From positions 1-10,317 of the forward strand of contig CAZLBC010000133.1 of the NCBI GenBank assembly GCA_964557575.1: DNA of 10,317 bases, given 5' to 3'. How positions within the stretch are numbered: position 1 is the first letter of the stretch; the number at the start of each line of letters is the position of its first letter. The position numbers and the translations under genes were made by a program. The stretch is from CAZLBC01 sp964557575. Lineage in GTDB: Bacteria; Planctomycetota; Phycisphaerae; SM23-33. Below the pieces are notes generated by a model. That model did no database searches. It was not told where the DNA came from and saw only the letters and a list, made by a program, of their open reading frames with translations. This document shows, piece after piece, positions 1-7,052 of this stretch.

Positions 1-34
1 GCCGGGAAATGACGGGAGTATAATCGTCCCCGGA

Positions 35-70
35 CACAGGGGGACAATAACAACTGTATTGTGCCCTGTG
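35..70. repeat. Extragenic palindrome (hairpin) downstream of the SNF2 gene
   Basis: Arms CACAGGG (35-41) and CCCTGTG (64-70) pair perfectly. Inside them ACAATA (44-49) pairs with TATTGT (57-62), leaving a 2x1 internal loop and a 7-nt apical loop. GTCCC-type motifs recur on both sides (26-30 and 75-79). No T-run follows directly on either strand, so it does not look like a classical intrinsic terminator. It resembles a REP-type extragenic palindrome, but whether it is repeated in the genome cannot be seen here. Confidence 0.45.
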
Positions 71-113
71 GACCGTCCCTGCTTTTTCGCTCTGCATGTA
101 GAGTAGCAATATC

Positions 114-130
114 AAAAGCGGTTCAACCGC
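114..130 (-). terminator. Weak intrinsic terminator for the SNF2 helicase gene
   Basis: Read on the minus strand about 20 nt after the helicase stop codon, GCGGT-TGA-ACCGC forms a short 5-6 bp GC-rich hairpin followed by TTTT. Position and orientation fit termination of the gene at 152-2830. The short stem and short T-run make it a modest candidate. Confidence 0.4.
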
Positions 131-151
131 CCGCGCACACGCCGCCCCGTG

Positions 152-2830
152 TCAACGAGTTGCGCGATTGTCGGTGCGCGAGAGGATCGCGGCGAAGGTG
201 GCGGCGAGGCGGTCGACGGCCCCGTCGTCGGGGAGCGTGACGGTCAGTTGCTTTCGGCCGTCATCGCCGGTATCGACGCACGCGGCAAGATGCCGCTTGA
301 TTTCGGCGACCTTCCCGTCTTGCGGCCGTTCATCGGCGGGCATCATTTCGCCGAGGAACTCCAGCGCCGCCGACAGGAGCCGGCCGCCGGCCGCGGCGAC
401 CTTTTCGCGCCGGACGCCGCCGCCGTCGCCCCGGAGTTCGGACTCGGCCTCCGCCACCGCCTCCGGCCGCGCACCGAGCAGGACCTCCAGGCGGGCCTTC
501 AATCCGTCGATGCCGCTGACGAGGTCCACCGCGTCGATATCGCTGTCGCGGTCCAGCGCGGCCGCGGCCAGGTCGTACTTCCCCGACAGGGTGGCCATGA
601 TGTTTTCCTCGATGGTCTCCGTGGTCACCAGGACGAATACCTGCACCGGGCGTCGCTGGCCCATCCGGTGGATGCGGGCGATGCGCTGCTCGAGAACGGC
701 GGGATTCCAGGGGAGGTCCAGGTTGATGAGGGTATCGGCGGACTGGAGGTTCAACCCGGTCGCGCCGGCGTTCGTGGTGAGGAAGACCGTGCACTCGGCA
801 TCGGCGTTGAAGCGGTCTATGATGGCCTTGCGTTTCTGCTGCGGGACCGAACCGTCCAGGCGGACGGACCGGATGCTGCTGCGCGCCATGAGCGGTGCCA
901 CGAGATCGAGCATCCCCGTCCATTCCGAGAACATCACGATCTTGCGGCCTTCCTCCGCGTGCAGTTCCTCCAGGAGACGCGCCAATTCGTCGAGTTTCGT
1001 GGACGCGTGGCCGTGTTTCTCGTCGACCAGAGCGGCGCTGTCGGCCGCGCGCCGCGCCATCAGCAGCGCCGACCGCAGGCGGAGAAGGTCTATTTCGCTG
1101 ATCCACTGCTTGGCGGCGATCGTGGCGACGGTCTGCATGTAGGAGTCGTTGAGATTCTTCTGGACTTTGGACGGTGTGATCCTGACGACCTCCGTGCTCC
1201 GGGGCGGCAGCTCGGTGAGCACGGCCTTTCTCGTCCGCCGCAGGAGCACGGGCGCGAGGTGTTCGCGCAGCACGTCGAGGTTGCGGTAGCCGATCACCCG
1301 CCCTTTCTCGTTGGTGACCCGGTGGCGGTTGTAAAACCGGAAGGCCGGTCCGAGGCGCCGGTCGTCGATGAATTCCACGATGGAATACAGGTCGTCGAGA
1401 CGGTTCTCAAGCGGGGTCCCGGTCAGGACCAGCGCGAAGGGCGACCGGACGGACTTGACCGCCCTGGCCGTCTTCGTATCCCAGTTCTTTATCCGCTGCC
1501 CCTCGTCGAGGATCACCAGGTCCCAGTCGACCCGGTCCACCGTCCGGGCATCGCGCATGACCTGCTCGTAATTGCACACGGTGAAGAACGCCCCGGTATC
1601 GTACTGGGCGGCCCGCTGACGGGCGCTGCCGAGGACGACGTGGCAGTCGCGATCGGCGAAGCGGACGATTTCGCCGCGCCACTGCGCCTTGAGCGTGGCG
1701 GGGGATATGACCAGCACCCGCTCGATCCCCGCCTCCCGGGCGAGGAGTTCGGCGACGCCGATACCCTGGATCGTCTTCCCGAGCCCCATGTCGTCGGCGA
1801 GTATCGCCCGCCCCGCGCCGACGGCGAAGGCGATGCCATCGAGCTGGTACCCGAGCACATCGGCGTTGAGGAGTTCCGTCCGCAAGGGGTGAGCCGCCGG
1901 GTCGCGGCGGATATCAGCGACCAGGGCCGCGATGTGCTCTTCGTAGAGCAGGCGGCGGATATGTTCTTCGGCGTCGGGGTAGATGACCGTCTCGCAACCG
2001 AGGGATTCGAGCCGGTCGATCCGCCCGAGCAGGTCGTGGATGTCGTCGACGGGCGCATCGGTCAGCGGCGCGACGAGCTTCGCCGCCGCCGGATCGAGGT
2101 CCGGCGGCACCTGGACCCGCAATTGCAGGTCCGTGCCGTAGGCGAGATACACCGCGACGGTGTCGGGACGGTAGGGCCGGTTGCGCACGGCGGCGGAAAA
2201 TTTCCGCTTGACCTTCCGCTGGACGTTCATGATGTGCTTGCACGTCCCCAGCGTATTCTTTCGGTAATCCGGACAGGTGCAGTACGATTCCCCCGGCTGC
2301 CAGCCCCGCAGGGCGACACGGTACCGCTTTCCCGACGCGGCGCTGGTGACGTAATAATCGGTCCACACTGTCTGCGGATCGGCGGCCCGGATTCGCATCT
2401 TCTCCTCCGCGGCGCGCGCCGCCCGCTGCCGGAGTTCCATCTCGACCAGCTCGTCGTCGTCGAGTTGATCGACGGGTACCCGCTCCGGGGGGATTTCCGC
2501 GAGCCCCAGGTACGTCTTCTCTTCCAGGATGACGGAGAATGCCGCCCCGACGTGCTCGCAGGCCCCGCTGCATTGCGTACAGTTCCAGCGCAGCCGGCCC
2601 TTCGCCTCAGCCATTGTCGTAATCGTCACCACGCAGCCGGGCAGGGACAAGCGAAAGAGGTCGTCGCCGAGATACACGTGGGTATCGAGATTGACGCCGT
2701 ATTGACCTCCCGCCCGGATGAGCCGGCGGCCGTCGGGGCCGAGGAGTTTCTCGGCCCTCTGCGGGGAGAGCCGGGACAGGAGGTCCTTGAGGGTAAGGTC
2801 TTCGGCCTTCTTCGTTATGACGGACGGCAT
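152..2830 (-). CDS. SNF2/RapA-like helicase with two SWIM-type zinc-binding segments
   Basis: An ATP-dependent DNA translocase/helicase of the SNF2 (SF2) family, 892 aa. N-terminal half: a Cys/His cluster C84-x2-C87-x3-C91-x-H93, then a canonical SWIM finger C184-x-C186...C197-x-H199, a predicted DNA- or protein-binding module. Motor: motif I DDMGLGKT (346-353), DEGQ box (442-445), LTGTP (469-473), then the second RecA lobe with motif V TTNAGATGLNLQ (685-696) and motif VI QRIARIHRMGQ (715-725). Residues about 755-892 are an Ala/Glu/Asp-rich tail I do not recognise. The start chosen is the ATG at 2830, because GAGGAG lies 7 nt upstream; a GTG 14 codons earlier has no such site. It is transcribed divergently from the primase-helicase gene. 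By family knowledge such proteins remodel protein-DNA or polymerase-DNA complexes. The cellular role here is unknown; participation in a defence module is inference from its neighbour. Confidence 0.93.
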   Translation of the reverse strand: MPSVITKKAEDLTLKDLLSRLSPQRAEKLLGPDGRRLIRAGGQYGVNLDTHVYLGDDLFRLSLPGCVVTITTMAEAKGRLRWNCTQCSGACEHVGAAFSVILEEKTYLGLAEIPPERVPVDQLDDDELVEMELRQRAARAAEEKMRIRAADPQTVWTDYYVTSAASGKRYRVALRGWQPGESYCTCPDYRKNTLGTCKHIMNVQRKVKRKFSAAVRNRPYRPDTVAVYLAYGTDLQLRVQVPPDLDPAAAKLVAPLTDAPVDDIHDLLGRIDRLESLGCETVIYPDAEEHIRRLLYEEHIAALVADIRRDPAAHPLRTELLNADVLGYQLDGIAFAVGAGRAILADDMGLGKTIQGIGVAELLAREAGIERVLVISPATLKAQWRGEIVRFADRDCHVVLGSARQRAAQYDTGAFFTVCNYEQVMRDARTVDRVDWDLVILDEGQRIKNWDTKTARAVKSVRSPFALVLTGTPLENRLDDLYSIVEFIDDRRLGPAFRFYNRHRVTNEKGRVIGYRNLDVLREHLAPVLLRRTRKAVLTELPPRSTEVVRITPSKVQKNLNDSYMQTVATIAAKQWISEIDLLRLRSALLMARRAADSAALVDEKHGHASTKLDELARLLEELHAEEGRKIVMFSEWTGMLDLVAPLMARSSIRSVRLDGSVPQQKRKAIIDRFNADAECTVFLTTNAGATGLNLQSADTLINLDLPWNPAVLEQRIARIHRMGQRRPVQVFVLVTTETIEENIMATLSGKYDLAAAALDRDSDIDAVDLVSGIDGLKARLEVLLGARPEAVAEAESELRGDGGGVRREKVAAAGGRLLSAALEFLGEMMPADERPQDGKVAEIKRHLAACVDTGDDGRKQLTVTLPDDGAVDRLAATFAAILSRTDNRATR

Positions 2831-2837
2831 CGCGATT

Positions 2838-2843
2838 CTCCTC
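2838..2843 (-). promoter_or_regulatory. Ribosome binding site deciding the SNF2 helicase start
   Basis: GAGGAG on the minus strand, 7 nt before the ATG at 2830. It favours this start over the in-frame GTG at 2872. A possible -10 box, TACAAT, lies further upstream at 2864-2869 on the minus strand, but no convincing -35 box accompanies it. Confidence 0.75.
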
Positions 2844-2892
2844 GTGGAAAAAAGGTCGGGTTGATTGTACACGCATTGCCTTTATCTTTCTT

Positions 2893-2920
2893 TTGAAACG
2901 ATCGGCGAACGGAATATACT
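2893..2920 (+). promoter_or_regulatory. Sigma70-like promoter of the primase-helicase-nuclease gene
   Basis: TTGAAA (2893-2898), a 16-nt spacer, then TATACT (2915-2920); each hexamer matches 5 of 6 consensus bases. Initiation about 7 nt downstream would fall near 2927, only about 4 nt before the ATG at 2931. No Shine-Dalgarno sequence lies before that ATG, so the message may be leaderless. The promoter lies in the divergent gap shared with the SNF2 gene. Confidence 0.5.
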
Positions 2921-2930
2921 CGCAATCATC

Positions 2931-5753
2931 ATGGTACCCTTAGTCCCCGTTGACAGGCAATCTCCCGCCCGAAGGAAAATCCGGTTGTTCCGGTCACTTT
3001 TTCGCGGGCGGGAGGATGTGTACCCCCGCCGATTTGAATCGCGGAAAACCGGGAAGGCCGGATATACCCCGGCGTGTGCCAACGAATGGGTGCGGGACGT
3101 GTGCGACAAGCGGTCGGTGAAGTGCGCGTCGTGTCCGCACCGGAAGTTTCTGCCGGTTACCGACGACGCGATAGCCGCGCATCTGCGCGGCAGGGACGAA
3201 TCGGGTAAACGATTCGTCATGGGTGTGTATCCCATGCTCGAAGATGAAACCTGCCGGTTCCTCGCGGTTGATTTCGACAAGTCCCACTGGCGGAAAGACG
3301 CCGCGTTATTTCTGGAAACCTGTGAGCGGCTCGGGATTCCCGCCGTCCTGGAGCGGTCCCGCAGCGGAAACGGCGGCCACGTCTGGTTCTTCTTCGCGGG
3401 CGCCGTACCCGCGGTCCTGGCCCGCGGCATGGCCTCCTGCATCCTCACTGAGACCATGGAACAACACCCGGACATCGGGCTGGATTCGTATGATCGTTTT
3501 TTCCCCAACCAGGACACCCTGCCGAAGGGCGGATTCGGCAACCTGATCGCGCTGCCGCTTCAGCACGAGCCGCGGTCACGCGGCAACAGCGTCTTCGTGG
3601 ATACGGAGAACTTCGAGCCGTTCGCGGACCAGTGGGCCCGGCTGTCGGCGGTACGGAGAATCAGCCCCGCGCTGGTCGCCGAAATCGCCCGGCGCGCTGA
3701 AAAGACCGGCAGGATCATCGGCGCGCACATGGCGGTGCCGGAAGAAGACGATGACGGGGCGCCCTGGCTGCTGCCCCCGTCACGCGGCCGGAAGACCGGA
3801 ACAATCGAGGGGACCCTCCCGAAGGAAATCGCGCTGACGCTGGCCGACCAGGTCTACATACCGACAGAGGGCCTGTCGCCGCCGCTGAAAAACAGGCTGA
3901 TCCGCCTCGCCGCATTCCCGAACCCCGCATTCCACCGGGCACAGTCACTGCGGTTGCCGACGTACGACAAGCCCCGGATCATCGCGTGCGCGGAGGACTT
4001 TCCCCGCCACACGGGGCTGCCGCGCGGCTGCCTCGAAGATCTGCTGCGCCTGCTGGATGACCTGAACATCAAGTATACGATAACCGACCGTCGAAACACC
4101 GGGCGGGAACTGAACATGGCCTTCACCGGCCGACTTCGGCCCGAACAGCAGGCCGCCGCCGAAAGCATGTGTGCCCACGATACCGGCGTACTTGCCGCGA
4201 CCACGGCATTCGGCAAAACGGTACTCGCCGCGTGGCTGATTGCACGGCGCGGCGTAAACACGCTGGTTCTCGTGCACCGCCGGCAGCTCCTCGAACAGTG
4301 GGTCAATCAATTGTCGGCGTTTCTCGACCTCGATCCCGGGGACATCGGCCGGTTCGCGGGCAACAGGAAAAAGCCCACGGGGATGATCGACGTCGCCATG
4401 CTCCAGAGCCTGGTACGCAAGGGAACCGTCAATGATCTCGTCGCTGAATACGGGCATCTCGTTGTCGATGAATGCCATCATCTCTCCGCTTTCAGTTTTG
4501 AGCAGGTCGCCCGGCGGGCAACGGCGCGATTCGTCACCGGGCTGTCGGCGACCGTTACCAGGAAGGACGGCCATCATCCGATCATTTTCATGCAGTGCGG
4601 CCCCGTGCGCTACCGTACCGACGCGCGCCGGCAGGCCGGGAAACGGCCCTTTGCCCACACCGTCCACGTGCGGCCCACGGGCTTCCTGCCGCCGTCGCCG
4701 GCGGATTCATCCGACACCCGGCTGCACTACCAGCAGCTCTGTTCGGAACTGCTGGCCGACGACGCCCGCAATCGGCGGATCTGCCGTGACATTATCGCGG
4801 CCGTGCGGGAGGGAAGAACACCCGTGGTACTGACCGAGCGGCGGGAACACCTGGATATACTGGAACAGTTGCTTTCACCGGACGTCGTCACCCTGGTCGT
4901 GCTGCGCGGCGGGATGGGGAAGAAGGCGACGTCCGCCGCGATGAAACGGCTGGCCGACGACAGCGGCCCCCGGGTGCTGCTCGCCACGGGACGGTACATC
5001 GGGGAGGGGTTCGACGATCCACGGCTCGACACGCTGTTTCTGACCATGCCGATATCGTGGCGGGGCACCATTGCCCAGTATGCCGGGCGGCTTCATCGCC
5101 GGCACAGGGACAAGCGGGAAGTGCGCATCTATGATTACGCCGACCTGGATGTGCCGATGCTCGCCCGCATGTTCGACCGGCGGTGCCGGGGGTACGAGTC
5201 GATGGGGTATACTGTCCTGCTGCCGGCCGGTGCAACGCCGTCCTGGCCCGTTGATGTGCCGTTACCCGTCGATCCGCGATGGAAGCAGGATTACGCGGCG
5301 AGCGTCCGGCGCTTGGTGCGCGACGGGGTGGATACTGCCCTGGCCGGCCTGTTCCTCGAGGCAACCCGGCCGCACCCGTACGGGGCGAACGGAGTTTCCC
5401 GTGCCCGCAGCGCAGGGGAGGCGTTTCTGTTCCGTCGTCTCGAGACGATGGAGAAGACCCGGGGCCTGTTCCTGCTGAACGCGACACTGCCGATACCCTT
5501 CAACCGGCATAGCAGCATGGAGGTCGACTTTCTGGCCGCCGATTACAACCTGGTCGTCGAACTCGACGGCGATCAGCATCTCGTTGACCCGGCGGCATAC
5601 CGCCGCGACCGGAGGAAAGACGCCCTCCTGCAGGAAAACGGTTACTTTGTCCTCCGCTTCCTCGCCGGGGACCTCGCCGGGGATCTCGATCACGTCCTCG
5701 ACACCATCACCCGAACCCTGCGCCGCCTGGATACGCGCCGGGAGGGTGAATGA
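2931..5753 (+). CDS. TOTE-type primase-SF2 helicase-nuclease fusion protein
   Basis: A 940-aa multidomain protein. (1) N-terminal Cys-rich segment (C49, C58, C65-x2-C68), a possible zinc site. (2) Archaeo-eukaryotic primase domain, about 90-245: catalytic DFD (114-116), SxxxxH-type motif S145...H150, and a likely third metal ligand D224 in SVFVD. (3) SF2 helicase, about 400-735: Walker A TAFGKT (425-430), DECH (513-516), SAT (539-541), motif VI QYAGRLHR (716-723). (4) C-terminal DUF559/Vsr-like nuclease, about 825-930: E864-V-D866, E877-L-D-G-D-Q-H883, then an RRDRRKDALL helix and GYFVLRF strand. The primase-helicase order and the segment around SYDRFFPNQDT match what I know as TOTE conflict-system proteins, thought to act against invading DNA; the exact activity is unproven. 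The ATG at 2931 was chosen because it fits the promoter and precedes the conserved FRSLFRGREDVYPRR segment; a TTG 22 codons earlier overlaps the opposing gene's leader. Confidence 0.93.
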   Translation: MVPLVPVDRQSPARRKIRLFRSLFRGREDVYPRRFESRKTGKAGYTPACANEWVRDVCDKRSVKCASCPHRKFLPVTDDAIAAHLRGRDESGKRFVMGVYPMLEDETCRFLAVDFDKSHWRKDAALFLETCERLGIPAVLERSRSGNGGHVWFFFAGAVPAVLARGMASCILTETMEQHPDIGLDSYDRFFPNQDTLPKGGFGNLIALPLQHEPRSRGNSVFVDTENFEPFADQWARLSAVRRISPALVAEIARRAEKTGRIIGAHMAVPEEDDDGAPWLLPPSRGRKTGTIEGTLPKEIALTLADQVYIPTEGLSPPLKNRLIRLAAFPNPAFHRAQSLRLPTYDKPRIIACAEDFPRHTGLPRGCLEDLLRLLDDLNIKYTITDRRNTGRELNMAFTGRLRPEQQAAAESMCAHDTGVLAATTAFGKTVLAAWLIARRGVNTLVLVHRRQLLEQWVNQLSAFLDLDPGDIGRFAGNRKKPTGMIDVAMLQSLVRKGTVNDLVAEYGHLVVDECHHLSAFSFEQVARRATARFVTGLSATVTRKDGHHPIIFMQCGPVRYRTDARRQAGKRPFAHTVHVRPTGFLPPSPADSSDTRLHYQQLCSELLADDARNRRICRDIIAAVREGRTPVVLTERREHLDILEQLLSPDVVTLVVLRGGMGKKATSAAMKRLADDSGPRVLLATGRYIGEGFDDPRLDTLFLTMPISWRGTIAQYAGRLHRRHRDKREVRIYDYADLDVPMLARMFDRRCRGYESMGYTVLLPAGATPSWPVDVPLPVDPRWKQDYAASVRRLVRDGVDTALAGLFLEATRPHPYGANGVSRARSAGEAFLFRRLETMEKTRGLFLLNATLPIPFNRHSSMEVDFLAADYNLVVELDGDQHLVDPAAYRRDRRKDALLQENGYFVLRFLAGDLAGDLDHVLDTITRTLRRLDTRREGE

Positions 5754-5841
5754 CGGTCGCAATCGCTTTCGCATGGTGTCGGCATCCCGTCGGCGGGGTG
5801 AGCCCCCCGGTGATCAGCGATTCGATCAACCGCGTATCGCA

Positions 5842-5871
5842 TTGACGCGACGGGGCGAATGGAGGTATGAT
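5842..5871 (+). promoter_or_regulatory. Sigma70-like promoter of the SprT-like gene
   Basis: TTGACG (5842-5847), an 18-nt spacer, then TATGAT (5866-5871); each hexamer matches 5 of 6 consensus bases. The predicted transcription start, about 5878, is 2 nt before the ATG at 5880. The GGAGG at 5861-5865 lies upstream of that start and so would not be in the transcript. The upstream intergenic stretch (5754-5841) shows no terminator with a T-run. Confidence 0.5.
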
Positions 5872-5879
5872 TTTTCGCC

Positions 5880-7031
5880 ATGGCCGGCATACGCATCAGC
5901 GGTATCGTCAAGGCGGCTAATATCCTTCGCAACGGTTTGAAGCCGCCGGTATCTCCATCGCGGCTGGAGGAGATGCGCGCGTTCGCGGCGAAAACGGTCT
6001 CGGAGGTGTACGCCATTCTCGATGATGACGGGTATGCGCTTGCCGACCTGCCGCCGCAGTCGCGCAAGGCGATGGCGTACATCGAATCCATTGATTTTGA
6101 CAACATGGAAACCGACGGTGACCATGCGCCGGGGGATACGCGGGAACCGGCCGATGCCTCGGTCGGGTTCACGGGGGTCCGTGCCGCCAGAAACCGCTTC
6201 ATGGAGATGATGGCCCGCGACGAGGGAGAGGACATACTGCCGTTGATTCAACGCGCCGGCCGGACGCTCGAGGACGCGATTGCCGGGAAGGGATATCGGG
6301 GCAGGCACTTGAAACGGGAGACATGGAAGGTGCGCGGCTGGTTGGCGTTTTTTGCGCAGGAAGAACATTTTCGCCGGTACCGGGCGGCGGTCCGCGCCGC
6401 CGTCGACGCCCTCGCCGACGGCGCCGGTGAAGCCGGCCGCCGGTTGCCGCTGTCTGTCTATTTTCTGCAGGCGAATTATCTCTATCGCCTCAAGTCGACG
6501 GAGACGGGAACCGAGCTGCGGCTGCCGGTGGAGATGATAACTTTCGGACCGGCTGAATTCAGCCTTTTGGGGGACGTTATGTTCGCCGACGCCGATGATA
6601 CCCTCCTTGCCGAATCGCTGCGTTCGGATGAGGCCGAGGCGCTGCTGCTGGAGATCGAGGCCCTGGCCGGCGCGCGGGAGGAGGCCGCCGGGATCGCCTT
6701 TGATCTCCGCGCGGTCTTTGAGCGCGTCCGCGATCGGTATTTTGACGATCAGTACGGTGTTCCCCGTCTCGCCTGGAGCGATACCTATAATGCGCGGCTG
6801 CTGGCCTGTTACGACCGGACCGCCGACCGGATCATTATCAGTGCCGGTCTCGATCGGCACGACGTGCCGCCGGTGCTCATCGAGTACCTGATGTACCACG
6901 AGATGCTGCATCGGTTGCTCGGCGTGCAACGGGGGGCATGCCGCCATGACCGGGCGTTTGCCACGATGGAATCGCGCTTCGAGGGCATCGACCGGGCCAC
7001 GGCATACCTGATGCGCGAGGCGTTTTTTTAG
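5880..7031 (+). CDS. SprT-like zinc metalloprotease with unrecognised N-terminal region
   Basis: 383 aa. The C-terminal third (about 275-380) has the SprT-like layout: a conserved region with RLAWS, then strands leading to RIIISAGLD, a helix, the zinc-binding HEMLH (340-344), and a downstream H356-x3-F360 supplying the probable third ligand. Family knowledge: SprT/Spartan-type proteases cleave proteins, in eukaryotes notably DNA-protein crosslinks; bacterial roles are poorly defined. Residues 1-270 are mostly helical in appearance, with acidic stretches (SIDFDNMETDGD near 70-81), and match nothing I recognise. There is no signal peptide, so it is probably cytoplasmic. An in-frame TGA at 5868-5870 means translation cannot start earlier, and ATG 5880 is the first start after it. 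It lies 126 bp after the primase-helicase gene on the same strand, apparently with its own promoter. A functional link to its neighbours is inference. Confidence 0.85.
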   Translation: MAGIRISGIVKAANILRNGLKPPVSPSRLEEMRAFAAKTVSEVYAILDDDGYALADLPPQSRKAMAYIESIDFDNMETDGDHAPGDTREPADASVGFTGVRAARNRFMEMMARDEGEDILPLIQRAGRTLEDAIAGKGYRGRHLKRETWKVRGWLAFFAQEEHFRRYRAAVRAAVDALADGAGEAGRRLPLSVYFLQANYLYRLKSTETGTELRLPVEMITFGPAEFSLLGDVMFADADDTLLAESLRSDEAEALLLEIEALAGAREEAAGIAFDLRAVFERVRDRYFDDQYGVPRLAWSDTYNARLLACYDRTADRIIISAGLDRHDVPPVLIEYLMYHEMLHRLLGVQRGACRHDRAFATMESRFEGIDRATAYLMREAFF

Positions 7032-7040
7032 AACGAAAGT

Positions 7041-7046
7041 AAAGGA
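7041..7046 (+). promoter_or_regulatory. Ribosome binding site of the beta-helix protein
   Basis: AAAGGA, 6 nt before the ATG at 7053. Unlike the two GC-rich plus-strand genes upstream, this gene has a normal leader signal. A second ATG follows immediately at 7056 and could also be used. Confidence 0.65.
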
Positions 7047-7052
7047 CAAAGG

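Noticed and set aside
2831..2872. Longer N-terminus for the SNF2 protein from the GTG at 2872
   Set aside because: No ribosome binding site there, whereas GAGGAG is ideally placed for the ATG at 2830; the candidate -10 box (2864-2869) would also lie inside the extension.
149..2896. 915-codon open frame on the plus strand, antisense to the whole SNF2 gene
   Set aside because: Its translation is low-complexity (Arg, Gly, Pro, Asp, Val, His) with no recognisable motif, while the opposite strand has a complete set of SNF2 and SWIM motifs. Long stop-free antisense frames are expected opposite GC-rich genes.
5795..5806. GGGG-TGAG-CCCC hairpin after the primase-helicase gene, considered as a terminator
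   Set aside because: Only a 4-bp stem and no T-run on either strand.
5867..5920. 17-codon ORF starting just before the SprT-like gene
   Set aside because: GGAGG is only 1 nt from its ATG, too close to function, and the ATG overlaps the predicted -10 box, so it would not be transcribed from that promoter.
7023..7029. Run of seven T at the end of the SprT-like gene, considered as a terminator
   Set aside because: No stable GC-rich hairpin immediately precedes it; it encodes the terminal Phe-Phe and the start of the stop codon.
5826..7049. 407-codon open frame on the minus strand over the SprT-like gene
   Set aside because: No recognisable motifs; the plus strand carries HEMLH and a consistent metalloprotease layout. 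It is a GC-driven antisense shadow.
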